Origin: Hygrophila difformis
Taxonomy: Eukaryota; Streptophyta; Magnoliopsida; Lamiales; Acanthaceae
DNA: 64,000 bases
Reading direction: 5' to 3'
NCBI GenBank assembly: GCA_030278955.1
Contig: JAOANR010000002.1
Location: forward strand, 21,810,057-21,874,056
Positions within the stretch are counted from its first letter, which is position 1. The number at the start of each line of letters is the position of its first letter. The notes under the pieces were generated by a model. It saw only the letters and a program-made list of their open reading frames with translations, made no database searches and was not told the origin of the DNA. Shown here in pieces: positions 38,250-47,390 of this stretch. Both the position numbers and the translations under genes were made by a program.

Positions 38250-38460
38250 ATTGGCTGCGGCCGCCGGATCACCGGCTAAATGATACTTATGAAATTGGCT
38301 GAGGCCGCCGGATCACCGGCTAAACGATACTTTTGATATTGGCTGCGGCCGCCGGATCACCGGCTAAATGATATATTGTTGAGATGATGGCGTAACGGGA
38401 AATATATTAAAAAGCTTAGATTTTATGAAATTGGCTGCGGCCGCCGGATTGCCGGCTAAA
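38250..38460. repeat. GCCGG-hairpin repeat, about 44 bp
   Basis: Four to five units each containing GGCGGCCG-type GC-rich DNA and the hairpin stem GCCGG/CCGGC with loop TGAT or CAAT (either strand). Equivalent copies lie at 3380-3600, 7316-7430, 9884-9990 and 43570-43775. It is the only CpG-dense stretch in these LTRs. Confidence 0.85.
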
Positions 38461-38928
38461 TTAAATATTGTTGAAATGTTTTTATTAAATTTAATTAAAG
38501 GCTTTGAAACCCCTAACCCATGCTATGTGTTAACTTACTCAGCGCGTTTTTGCTGACCCAAACCATATATCTCCTTTTTCTTACAGAGTACGAAGAATAT
38601 GCATCGTCATATGCATACATGGGATCATTAGGGGAAATCTTTATTTTAAATCCCTGCATTTAATTACGACTTGCATGAACGGGCCTGTTTAACCCGTGTT
38701 TTGGCCATGTCGGCCCTTATACTTTATTTCCGCTGCACAAATTAAAATTTCCGCTGCAACTTTGATGTATTATCTTTAAATTATATATGAATGGGCTGTT
38801 TGAATATTTTAAATTCTGAAAAACCATAGCCTTGCATCTCTTTAGTGAGCTCGGAGAAACCGTGTCTTGCTAGGGAGGTGTGGCGGTGGCATCCCGGCCT
38901 GGGTTACCAAAACCGGGGTGTTACAAGG

Positions 38929-38940
38929 TGGTATCAGAGC
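38929..38940 (+). promoter_or_regulatory. Primer-binding site of TR-GAG-2
   Basis: TGGTATCAGAGC, three bases after the LTR end; complementary to the 3' end of tRNA-iMet. Confidence 0.95.
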
Positions 38941-39484
38941 CCAGACTATTTTAAAGCTATTTATTTTAAAGAAAATATCTGATACCAAAGTTGGTATCAG
39001 AGCCCGGAATATTTTAAAGCTATTATTTTACATAGCCCGGAATATTTTTAAACTACTATTTTAAAGAGCCCAATTATTATTTTGAAGTTAAAGCCCAAAT
39101 TTTTAGCCCAAAATATTTTTTAGAAGCCCAAGAAATTATCTTGGCCCAATAGCCTTGTTTTTATTTAAAGCCCAAATAATTTATTTCACTCGGCCCAATA
39201 TAGTGGCCCAAACCTTTTATCCTTATTTGAACCTATCCATGGAATAAATTTATTTTTAAAACCCATGGATAAACAAATGCATGCATAAAATTTTTTTGGG
39301 GGAGATCACACATGCATTTGCATACATAAATATTTACACTAACTCTTTTTATGTGAATTATCGGTAATAAGAAACACTCCTACCTTAGAACTCAACATGA
39401 CCTTGACTTAGGAGCGCTTGCTAAAGACTAACTTTGCCTTAGTCCTAGATCTTGATCACATAGAAACTCATCTTCGCGTGCTTA
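38941..39484 (+). other. TR-GAG-2 leader
   Basis: AT-rich 5' leader without coding signs. It is built from short repeats of AGCCCGGAATATTTTAAA and AGCCCAAA (38998-39190), a possible packaging or dimer region, then a shorter stretch before the gag start. Confidence 0.7.
38979..39003 (+). repeat. Second primer-site copy inside a perfect hairpin
   Basis: CTGATACCA (38979-38987) pairs with TGGTATCAG (38992-39000) across a 4-base loop, and the right arm continues as TGGTATCAGAGC (38992-39003), a full second copy of the primer-binding site 63 bases downstream of the first. The following AATATTTTAAAGCTATT is also duplicated, so the leader start arose by tandem duplication. Confidence 0.9.
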
Positions 39485-40543
39485 ATGACAGAAATGGCAC
39501 CTAGAAGAAAACTGAGGAAGATAAGTCCAAACGGCACTGACACTAATCTCCCAAACGCACCTAACAACAATGAGATTCCTCCGAACGTCGGAGATCGAGC
39601 GCCTACTATTCCCAACGATATGGATGAACGTTTAAAGACGGTAGAAAAAGTACTCGTAGCATTAGGAAATGCAGAGGTGCATAGGGCACAAGCGACAATA
39701 CCTCCGCCAGTAGCCCGAGTCAACTACTTGGCATTGGTAAACCCCTACAATCCACCCCATTATAATGGCCAAGAGGATCCGGCCAAACTGGAAGATTGGA
39801 TTCGCACCTTTGATAAGCTCCTTAGCGCTATCAAATGTCCCGAGGACGAGAGGGTCCAAGTGGCGACCTACTATCTTGGCGGAGAGGCCGACGAATGGTG
39901 GCATAACCTCCAAGGAAATTTGACTAAAGCCTGCCTATGGGAAGAATTTAAGGAGGTTTTGAGGAAAAGGTTTTACCCAATGAGCATTAAGGCCGCAAAG
40001 TATGAAGAATTCGTCCATTTGAAACAAAGTGGGCAAACGGTACAAGAGTACTATGCCAAGTTTAAGGAGCTGGTTAGATTTGCTCCTACAATGGTGCCAA
40101 CTGACTTCGACAAGGCTCAGAAGTTCGAGATGGGTTTGAATCTTGATATTCGAGAGATATTGGTGGGAGGACAATGCACGACGTTGCAGGAGGTATATGA
40201 CCGGGCAGTAGCAGTCGCGCGTGTCCAACAATTAAAACGAAAGGACAATGGCGAATCGAGCAAAAACTCGCAAGGATTTGAGAAGAAGAATCGTAATAAG
40301 AACAACAATAATAACTTTAGGAGGGGCAATGATCAAGCTAAATTCGATGGGTCTAGAGGAGATGGCAACCGTGGTGCGTTCATACCACGCTGCCCACGAT
40401 GCAACCATGCACATTTGGTGCGCCAGTGCCCGAAGCCTGGAGCCTGCTATAAGTGCGGCAAGTTTGGTCACAAGACTAGGGAATGTCAAACCCATATTGA
40501 GAATATAACCAAAAGAGATGACTTGGTCGCTGGACCTAACTAG
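39485..40543 (+). CDS. gag: Gag polyprotein of TR-GAG-2 (intact, 352 aa)
   Basis: Structural protein that assembles the cytoplasmic virus-like particle and binds element RNA. The ORF starts MTEMAPRRKLRK; the second Met (39494) matches the start of the sister gag at 28326 and is the likelier start. Residues 95-220 form the usual Ty3/gypsy gag core (WIRTFDKLLSAIKC, YYLGGEADEWW, RKRFYPMSIK, QTVQEYYAKFKEL). Then come an Asn/Arg-rich basic linker (about 255-290) and two zinc knuckles. Residues 303-315 are CX2CX3HX4C, one residue shorter than canonical. Residues 321-334 are CX2CX4HX4C. There is no protease or frameshift continuation: the ORF ends 18 residues after the second knuckle. The absence of stops in an area where every other protein is broken suggests recent purifying selection or a very recent insertion. 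Confidence 0.93.
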   Translation: MTEMAPRRKLRKISPNGTDTNLPNAPNNNEIPPNVGDRAPTIPNDMDERLKTVEKVLVALGNAEVHRAQATIPPPVARVNYLALVNPYNPPHYNGQEDPAKLEDWIRTFDKLLSAIKCPEDERVQVATYYLGGEADEWWHNLQGNLTKACLWEEFKEVLRKRFYPMSIKAAKYEEFVHLKQSGQTVQEYYAKFKELVRFAPTMVPTDFDKAQKFEMGLNLDIREILVGGQCTTLQEVYDRAVAVARVQQLKRKDNGESSKNSQGFEKKNRNKNNNNNFRRGNDQAKFDGSRGDGNRGAFIPRCPRCNHAHLVRQCPKPGACYKCGKFGHKTRECQTHIENITKRDDLVAGPN

Positions 40544-40641
40544 CCACAAGTAACCAAGGGGGACTCATGGGACGTTAAATGTGGTAAATAAAGATATACC
40601 TGTGCTAGGCAACGATACTTGAACCTTCGTGGATGTGTAGG

Positions 40642-40681
40642 CAGTTATGGGGACATAACTGTAATCTTAAGGGGGGGAGGA
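40642..40681 (+). promoter_or_regulatory. Purine-tract module 1: hairpin plus AAGGGGGGGAGGA
   Basis: Stem CAGTTATG/CATAACTG with loop GGGA (40642-40661), then purine tract 40669-40681 abutting TGTAATACCCCGTAAG at 40682. The hairpin contains codons GTT-ATG-GGG-ACA-TAA (V-M-G-T-stop), identical to the end of the Tekay-type pol at 56859. It is therefore a fossil of a deleted pol gene. Although it looks like a complete LTR junction, this is not where the 3' LTR starts. Confidence 0.85.
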
Positions 40682-41110
40682 TGTAATACCCCGTAAGAAT
40701 GCATAAGCATATAATTCGAAACTCGAATATTTTGTATCCCAAATAAATTCTTTTTGAACTACGTAATGACTTGATCCCTTCACAGGGTACGTAGGCAACT
40801 TGGAAATTTCAATTCTGAGTTCAGTCAAATAATAACAAACAACAACACACATTAATACAATCACGCAACCAAACAATGTCCGAGCTCGCAAGGAGCTAAC
40901 GCCCAACTTCGAGGACGAAGTTGATTCCTAAGGGGGAGAGGATGTAACACCCGAGAAATTTAATTCACATTCAAAGGAATGGAATTAATTTCTTGTGAAA
41001 GACGTTTATCCTTAAGGAAAGTAGATGGAGATACCCCAACATTAAATTGAGCCCAAAAGAAAGTGAGGGCGCAACTTCGGGGACGAAGTTGATTCTTAAG
41101 GGGGGTAGAC
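40682..41110 (+). other. Single-copy U3 relics with purine-tract modules 2 and 3
   Basis: Former LTR sequence now present only once. Start-like TGTAATACCCCG (40682) is followed by hairpin CAACTTCG/AGGA/CGAAGTTG (40904-40923) and purine tract AAGGGGGAGAGGA (40930-40942). Next are start-like TGTAACACCCGAG (40943), hairpin with GGGA loop (41072-41091), purine tract AAGGGGGGTAGAC (41098-41110), and then the real 3' LTR. Similar sequence is inside the LTR at 27131-27754. Confidence 0.85.
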
Positions 41111-44100
41111 TGTAATACCCGGGATTTTTATCGGCGTCCAAAGGAATAAAACTTAGTTCTTAATCAAATCAATGTCGAAATATATCCGAGAAGAAGAAAA
41201 TAATTTATCACAATAAATTATTGCTCGGATATGAAACGCCGATAGATTCAAATTCAAAATGGAATAAAAGAGGGAAAGGAAGCCCGAAGACATTCCATGA
41301 ATTGAGTAAAAATAATTGGAGTTAAGTTCATGAAGGAAAAGAATTTTAATTCCAAGAACCCGTGAAGTCGGAAGAAATTTAATGATACAAGTTATTGCAC
41401 GGGAATCAAAAGACGACAAATTGGAAGCCGACGAACCCGAGACCGACGGACTTAAAATCTCAAACATGAAACTCATTTGAGTCGAGATAAACTTAAGATA
41501 AGAATTTATGATCCAAGAATGACCCGAAAAATCGAGCCCGAAAACGTAGGAGGACAGAAGTCCGAAAGAGAGGAGGAAAAGCACGACGGATCGCACGACC
41601 CCGCCCGGACCGAAGTCCAGGCGTGTTTGGCGCGCCCTCCGCGCGCTATTTAGGTAAAAACCGCGCCGCGGTGACAGCAGCCACACTTTGTCGCGTTTTG
41701 GCGATTTTCTTGCCATATTCCTTGGCCCCAACGCGGGAATCTTGCTTGATCACGGGGGAGGCATATTTTGGACGTCATTAGGTGTCCCTAACACCCCATT
41801 TCAGTCATCAACACCCCAAAGTTTCATCCAAAACTCTCCCAAAACTCTCCCAAAGCCAAACACCCTTCCGGCGGACTTTCCGGCGAATTTCCGGCAACCA
41901 AATCCGACCAAGGAAGTGTGTAGATCAAGGATTGCAGGCTTTGGATTGTTGGTAAGATGTTAATCAAGTTTCCATATGGTTTTAAGATCATAAACATCAT
42001 CCTAACTTAAGAATCTTCGTATTCAAACACAAATCGGAGCCAAGGGAAGAATAAATCGGGTGGAAGAGATTCGTTCGTGACATCCCGTGGATTCCGGACG
42101 ACCCCGTGACTTCCTAAACATCATCCCCACTGTAAGTTAACCTTACTATGGTTTTGGGTGACTTAAAATGCAACCAAACATAGAGATTTAAAAACTCTAA
42201 AATCTGTCAACAAGAAAAACCCCCGGCGCAGCGTTTTCGTATGAATTTTTCGAACCTCTAAAGCTGCTCAAACAATAAAACTCAAAACATGAAAAGTGTT
42301 CCTAAGACTTTGGTCTAGCCTCTGTAAAAATTTTGGAATTTTTCATGTTGTTTTGAAACCTGAAACTGACCCAAAACCGAAGAGCATCAAATCTGGATCT
42401 TAGAATCATTGACAGAATTTTCGTTCGAACTTGACGATAATTTTTACCTTAGATCTAGACCGATCTAGGTTTGGAATTGAACATAAGAATTGTAGATCTA
42501 TGAGTTTGGAATATTACTGTAAGTTTTTAGAATTTTTCATTGAGATTTGAACCTCCAAACTCGAGCCGATCCGATCTGTGTTAGAACCGATGTCAAGAAC
42601 CTTGACAGATTTCATTATCAAACTTGATGAGCATATTTCTATTACTTCGAGTGTTCAAACCTGAAAACTCAAAACTAAGATTTTGATCCTAAGAGCTTAA
42701 GCTATGTTGTGTAAAAATTTCAGAAATTTTCATCAAGTTTTGATACCCCAAATCATGTCGGACATATTCTGCGTTTTTAGGAATTTTCAAAGGATGACAG
42801 TTTTCATAGCCGATCTTAATGAGCTTATTCCTATCATTTCTAGCCCGAACTAATCTTGGAGTTCTAAACAAAAGTTGCATATAATCATGTCTAGTATATG
42901 CATGTAAAATTTCAGAATTTTTGAAGTTCATTTGGTATGTTAAAAAGTCAAATCTTTGAAAGGTGTCAAACCTGAATCCTGACAGCATACTATTTCTGTA
43001 GAAAACTTGATTTTTGACATACTTCCCATCGTTTTTCCGAAAAACTTAAAACACGAAAGTTGTTCGTTGGGATGTTTTTGAGATACTGTGAAAATTTCAA
43101 ATCAATCGCCTAAGAAATGGATTTTTAAACCAAAAAGGCGTAAACTGTGACGCCAAATGATTTTTAAATCAAAGAGATTTTGAAATTCGAAACAAACGGT
43201 CGAGACGTTGAATTACGATATATCTATACTTTTGAAAAATCCCGTTACACCAAATAAAAACATTTTCTGTAAAAGAATTCTTTTGAAACATTGGGGATTT
43301 GTGACCAAGTTTGATATTATCAATATGGGCCAGACGGCTTGTGGACATAAGAGCCCAAGCGAACGGCTAGTGGACATAAGAGCCCTAGCGAATGGTCGAC
43401 CAAACGGCTTGTGGACATAAGAGCCCAAGCGAATGGCCAGTGGACATAAGAGCCCTGGCGAATGGTTATTTATAAATATTGATTATGAGGATTGCGGTCA
43501 CAAGAGCCCTGGTGAATGGTGAACTATAAAAGAAACGAAAAATATTTTGAGAAATGATACTATTGATATTGGCTGCGGCCGCCGGATCACCGGCTAAATG
43601 ATACTTATGAAATTGGCTGAGGCCGCCGGATCACCGGCTAAACGATACTTTTGATATTGGCTGCGGGCGCCGGATCACCGGCTAAATGATATATTGTTGA
43701 GATGATGGCGTAACGGGAAATATATTAAAAAGCTTAGATTTTATGAAATTGGCTGCGGCCGCCGGATTGCCGGCTAAATTAAATATTGTTGAAATGTTTT
43801 TATTAAATTTAATTAAAGGCTTTGAAACCCCTAACCCATGCTATGTGTTAACTTACTCAGCGCGTTTTTGCTGACCCAAACCATATATCTCCTTTTTCTT
43901 ACAGAGTACGAAGAATATGCATCGTCATATGCATACATGGGATCATTAGGGGAAATCTTTATTTTAAATCCCTGCATTTAATTACGACTTGCATGAACGG
44001 GCCTGTTTAACCCGTGTTTTGGCCATGTCGGCCCTTATACTTTATTTCCGCTGCACAAATTAAAATTTCCGCTGCAACTTTGATGTATTATCTTTAAATT

Positions 44101-44243
44101 ATATATGAATGGGCTGTTTGAATATTTTAAATTCTGAAAAACCATAGCCTTGCATCTCTTTAGTGAGCTCGGAGAAACCGTGTCTTGCTAGGGAGGTGTG
44201 GCGGTGGCATCCCGGCCTGGGTTACCAAAACCGGGGTGTTACA
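41111..44243 (+). mobile_element. 3' LTR of TR-GAG-2 (3133 bp)
   Basis: Same ends as the 5' LTR (TGTAATACCCGGG to GTGTTACA). It is 30 bp longer: plus 41 bp from one more 29-bp repeat and its spacer, minus an 11-bp unit. Substitutions seen against the 5' LTR include 41522, 41568, 41704, 41740, 42231 and 42367. Followed by target duplication ACTAC (44244-44248). Confidence 0.92.
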
Positions 44244-44248
44244 ACTAC

Positions 44249-44980
44249 ATGACAAGGAATGATGCTTAGTTGGCTTACATTAAAGCTGGGCCAAAAATTT
44301 GGAGCAACAAGTAGGAAATTTGGCTACATAGTTAGCACAGAGAGCTCAAGGAGCTTTGCCTAGCAACACTGAGTTAAATCCAGGGAGGTTCACCATACCT
44401 TGCACCATTGGTGGGGAAGTGTGCAAGGATGCCCTATGCGATTCGGGAGCGAGTATCAATTTGATGCCGATATCACTGTACAAAAAGCTTGGCTTGGGAG
44501 AAGTCTAGCCAACTAGGATGATTTTACAACTGGCCGACCGTTCTCAAAAATCACATTTTGGTATTTTAGAGGATGTGTTGGTAAAGGTAGACAAATTTAT
44601 TTTTCCAGTTGATTTTGTAGTACTTGACATGGATGATGATAGAGAAGTACCACTTATTTTGGGTAGTCCATTCTTAGCTACTTGTCATGCTTTAATTCAT
44701 ATAAGAATGGAGTGGTAAATCTTAGAATTAGAGAAGATAAAGTAACTTTTAATGTAAACAATATGCTTAAACAATTTTCTCATACTTTTGGAGTGAATTT
44801 GATTCACAATGATTATGATGACTATGATAGTGGATCTGATGATAATTCTTTGGAGGAGTGTAAGAATTGTTTGTACGAGCAAGAGGACGAATTCAAGAGA
44901 GCTGAAAGGGTGTCAAAAATGCATCCAAGGGGCCAAAATCGCGCGCAAAGCAGCTCAGAACAGAACACATAGCATGAAAC
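44249..44980 (+). pseudogene. Athila-type protease region (broken)
   Basis: Retroviral-type aspartic protease. The active site is in CDSGASINLMP (about 44438-44470, D-S-G-A), followed by LYKKLGLGE, then [28 protein letters not shown] (44571-44635) and [11 protein letters not shown] (44655-44685), all standard for Athila. A TAG (about 44507) and a frameshift near 44703 break it. An acidic Asp/Ser-rich stretch (44810-44860) follows, then Arg-rich sequence. Pol beyond here is absent: after a remnant resembling the pre-RT linker (45220-45340) the sequence is already 3' noncoding. Confidence 0.85.
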
Positions 44981-45180
44981 GGACGAAGCCGCGTGCTGGG
45001 CACGCACGGAAGAGCTCGAGCGCGACGGCTGATGAAGGCGCGCGGTCTGGACAAACACTGCGTGCCGAGCGCGCGGGCGGAGAAGGATGCGGCGTTCTTC
45101 GGAAGAAAACTGCGCGGCGAGCATGCGGACTCAGTAAGATGAGCATTCTGATTCAGCGTGCGCGATTTCTGACAGGGAGT
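44930..45180 (+). other. GC-rich island in the Athila remnant
   Basis: About 250 bp dense in CGCG, with words such as GCGCGC, GCGCGGTC and GCGTGCCGAGC, in AT-rich surroundings. All frames are poorly structured and Arg/Ala-rich. It resembles in composition the GC-rich U3 blocks of the TR-GAG LTRs but I see no direct alignment. Its origin is unknown. Confidence 0.55.
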
Positions 45181-47190
45181 CTTCCTTTCCTTTTTTAACT
45201 AATTCTTTTCCAATTCTTAGGACTTTATTGCCATCAATTCGATCCCCACCAAAGATTAAATTGAAGGAACTATCATCTCATCCTAAGCACTTATCTCTTG
45301 ATTTGAAAGACACACTTCCTGCTATTGATTCTACAGGAATCACTTAGGAGCTACAAAGGATGTTTGGTTGTCAATGTTAAATGCAGCGCTTCCGGGAGGC
45401 AACCCAAGTGTTTTTTAATTTTTAATTATTAGTTTATTTTGTTAGTTTTGTTAATTAAGAGTATGATTCAATTGGTGACTTTTTTTTTTGCTACTGCAGT
45501 ATTCGCATCAATGTAGATAAATGGCTTGGAAAAGTAAGGAGTTGAAGGATTGGAATATTCATGAGCCAGAGTTCCCACCGCCTGACCAATGATACCCGGT
45601 TCTAATGCCTTTTTTATATTATTTTTATTTTAATTATTATTTTTTATTTATTTTCTTTGAGTCTTATTTCTTTTTTTTTTAAGGCCTGGGTTGTATAATA
45701 TTATATTCTAGCTCTTTATGCTTTGACATGTCATATATCCTTGCCTACATTTTGTGTCTTGTTGTGTCATATCGGATAGGTATTATCAATGGAATGGTCT
45801 ATGCCTTAGCTTCTTGTTTAGACATTGAGGACAATGTCAATCGTTAGTGTCAGGATGGGGGACACTCCAATTCATGATACATTGCTCACTGCACGTCACC
45901 ACTAGTACGTGTATTTATGTCTAGGGGTTGAACTTGAGTACGACCTTGTTGAGTAGATTGATTAATTGAGTTTAAATGAGTCCCCTCATACCGCATAACT
46001 ATTTAGTTCAACCAAAAAGCCATTGGATGAGATTCTTGGCCTTAAAATTTTTTTTTATTATATGAACCAGTCATGCTTTTGGATCTATTTATTTGTGAGT
46101 ATGATGCATGTGGTTAATATCAGGGATTTTGATGAGGAATATGTATAGGCACCTAGAAGTCCATGGGCTAAACACTTCCTACCTTTGACGTGCTTATCTT
46201 TAGGGAAGCCCGTTTGAGCCTATTAGCCTATTTTCTTTGATAACCCACTATATTTTTTTTCCACTAGCCACACATTTTTATAAGCCTTCAAAATTTAAAC
46301 CCGTGGAACAAGTGAATTCTTTCATTACTGGTATATTTGGCATATGTTTTTTTTTTTTTTGGGGGGGAGCCTTAGGAAAAAATTATGTGAAAGAGAGGGA
46401 AGAAGAGAAGAATTTTCTATAAAAAAAAAATGTAGTATAGTGCCTTTATTTTACTATTAAGGAAAAAATAAAAGAAAAAGAAAAAAAAAAGGGTGGATAT
46501 ATGTAGCTTGCATAGTTGTTCCGCTGACAAAGAGTTCACACTCTAAGTCAAAGAACAAAAAGAGTTGAAGTTCCGTCTGCAATATTTGGATATTGGAATT
46601 CCTCTACATAAAACTGTAAAGCTATCTAAAGCCACAAGAAAAAAAATAGCAATTTATTTGGGCACATACTACTACATTCTATGGTTTGGGCTGAGAGCTT
46701 GATGCAATGTTATAGGGCATCTCATTTGTCATATTTAGGTGTGTGGGATTATTTTGAAGAACGTGTTCCATTTTTATTAGCCTACTTTATCCATATTTTC
46801 CTACCTCATGACCCTAGCCCCGTTACAATCTTATTTAAAGACCTATTGATTCCTTATGACAAATCCTAAGTGTGGTGATTATGTGATTGTATTAAAAATT
46901 TATAGTGAAACTTGCATTGCCTTGGTATTGAGTGATTTTTACCCTGTTCATATGAGAGCACTTCATAAACTTATATACATATTTTCTTGTGTGAACCTTG
47001 GTGAGGGTTGAGCCAAGTGGGAGTGTTAGTGATGAAGGGACAAATGAGAACTTGATTTTGATATTTGCTTGAGCTTGTGATTGGTTGTTGTTTGACTTTT
47101 AGACATTTTGGTGGCTATTATGTGTGTTGGATACTACTAGGTCTTAGTTCTACCTTGTTCGGGGACGAACAAGACTTAGTGTGAGGATAT
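45181..47190 (+). other. Athila-type 3' noncoding region
   Basis: No gene is supported. It has the GGGAGGCAACCCAAGTG motif common in Athila 3' regions (45396-45412), many homopolymer T and A runs (45660-45680, 46345-46360, 46423-46500) and a duplicated GGACAATGTC-type start near 45830. At the end, CTTGTTCG/GGGA/CGAACAAG forms a perfect hairpin (47154-47173), followed by AGTGTGAGGATAT, the decayed purine tract, and the LTR. Confidence 0.65.
47154..47173 (+). promoter_or_regulatory. GGGA-loop hairpin before the Athila 3' LTR
   Basis: Eight-base stem CTTGTTCG/CGAACAAG around loop GGGA, 17 bases before the 3' LTR. It has the same geometry as the TR-GAG hairpins but a different outer stem sequence. 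Confidence 0.8.
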
Positions 47191-47270
47191 TGATGTCTTG
47201 CACAAAGTGCGACATTTATTTATGTTTAAATAATGAGTTAAAGGCTTAATTGGTGGAAATTGTGAAATTA
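47191..47270 (+). mobile_element. Athila 3' LTR, truncated to 80 bp
   Basis: TGATGTCTTGCACAAAGTGC onward matches the first 80 bases of the 5' LTR, then stops at GAAATTA directly against the GGTAC duplication. Several bases (G at 47200, TAAATAAT, GGTGGAAATT) match the inverted right arm of the 5' foldback better than its left arm. Confidence 0.85.
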
Positions 47271-47390
47271 GGTACAGTCAGATCTTCTTGGCCGAAGAAG
47301 ATATACCCAAGACGGCCTTCAGATGCCCCGGCCCAATTGGCGTGTACAAATGGGTAGTGGTGCCCTTCAGACTTAAGAATGCAGGGGCCA
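47271..47390 (+). pseudogene. Tat-lineage RT, middle fragment
   Basis: Forty codons continuing the RT from 33688: SQIFLAEEDIPKTAFRCP, then GPIGVYKWVVVPFRLKNAGA. It is cut at 47390 by the 3.5-kb insertion and continues with TYQRAMN at 50917. The frame is open across the fragment. Confidence 0.88.

Larger units (their letters stand above)
35823..38925 (+). mobile_element. 5' LTR of TR-GAG-2 (3103 bp)
   Basis: TGTAATACCCGGG at 35823 to GGGGTGTTACA at 38925. U3 (35823-36400) is unrelated to type B U3 and has the GC-rich block (36265-36375). Downstream of about 36420 it is homologous to type B. The 190-bp internal units appear as CTGTAAAATTTC-like motifs near 37045, 37240, 37436, 37626 and 37815. 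In place of the 28-bp array it has a 29-bp repeat at 38061-38147. It contains 44-bp GCCGG-hairpin repeats at 38250-38460. Confidence 0.92.
35823..44243 (+). mobile_element. TR-GAG-2: young gag-only LTR retrotransposon (8421 bp)
   Basis: Complete element: 5' LTR 35823-38925, primer site 38929, leader, intact gag 39485-40543, purine tracts, 3' LTR 41111-44243, and target duplication ACTAC at 35818-35822 and 44244-44248. No protease, RT, RNase H or integrase is present. The two LTRs differ by about eleven substitutions that I could count plus two length changes, so insertion was recent. The architecture fits the class described as terminal-repeat retrotransposons with GAG. Proteins for replication must come from elsewhere, probably a Tekay-type chromovirus (see 54083-57404). 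Confidence 0.92.
33689..47270 (+). mobile_element. Athila-type element, internally deleted, carrying TR-GAG-2
   Basis: LTR start TGATGTCTTACAC at 33689, a tRNA-Asp-type primer site, gag (to 35822), TR-GAG-2 insertion (35823-44243), protease (44249-44930), then directly 3' noncoding DNA and a truncated 3' LTR (47191-47270). Reverse transcriptase, RNase H, integrase and any env-like gene are missing, so this copy was non-autonomous or deleted after insertion. All frames carry stops. Confidence 0.85.

Noticed and set aside
40682..41110. Treating 40682 as the start of the TR-GAG-2 3' LTR
   Set aside because: The 5' LTR starts at the later module (TGTAATACCCGGG), as shown by the ACTAC duplication; 40682-41110 has no counterpart before 35823.
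46237..46422. Possible small gene in the Athila 3' region
   Set aside because: 61 codons through homopolymer runs, no domain and no conserved start context.
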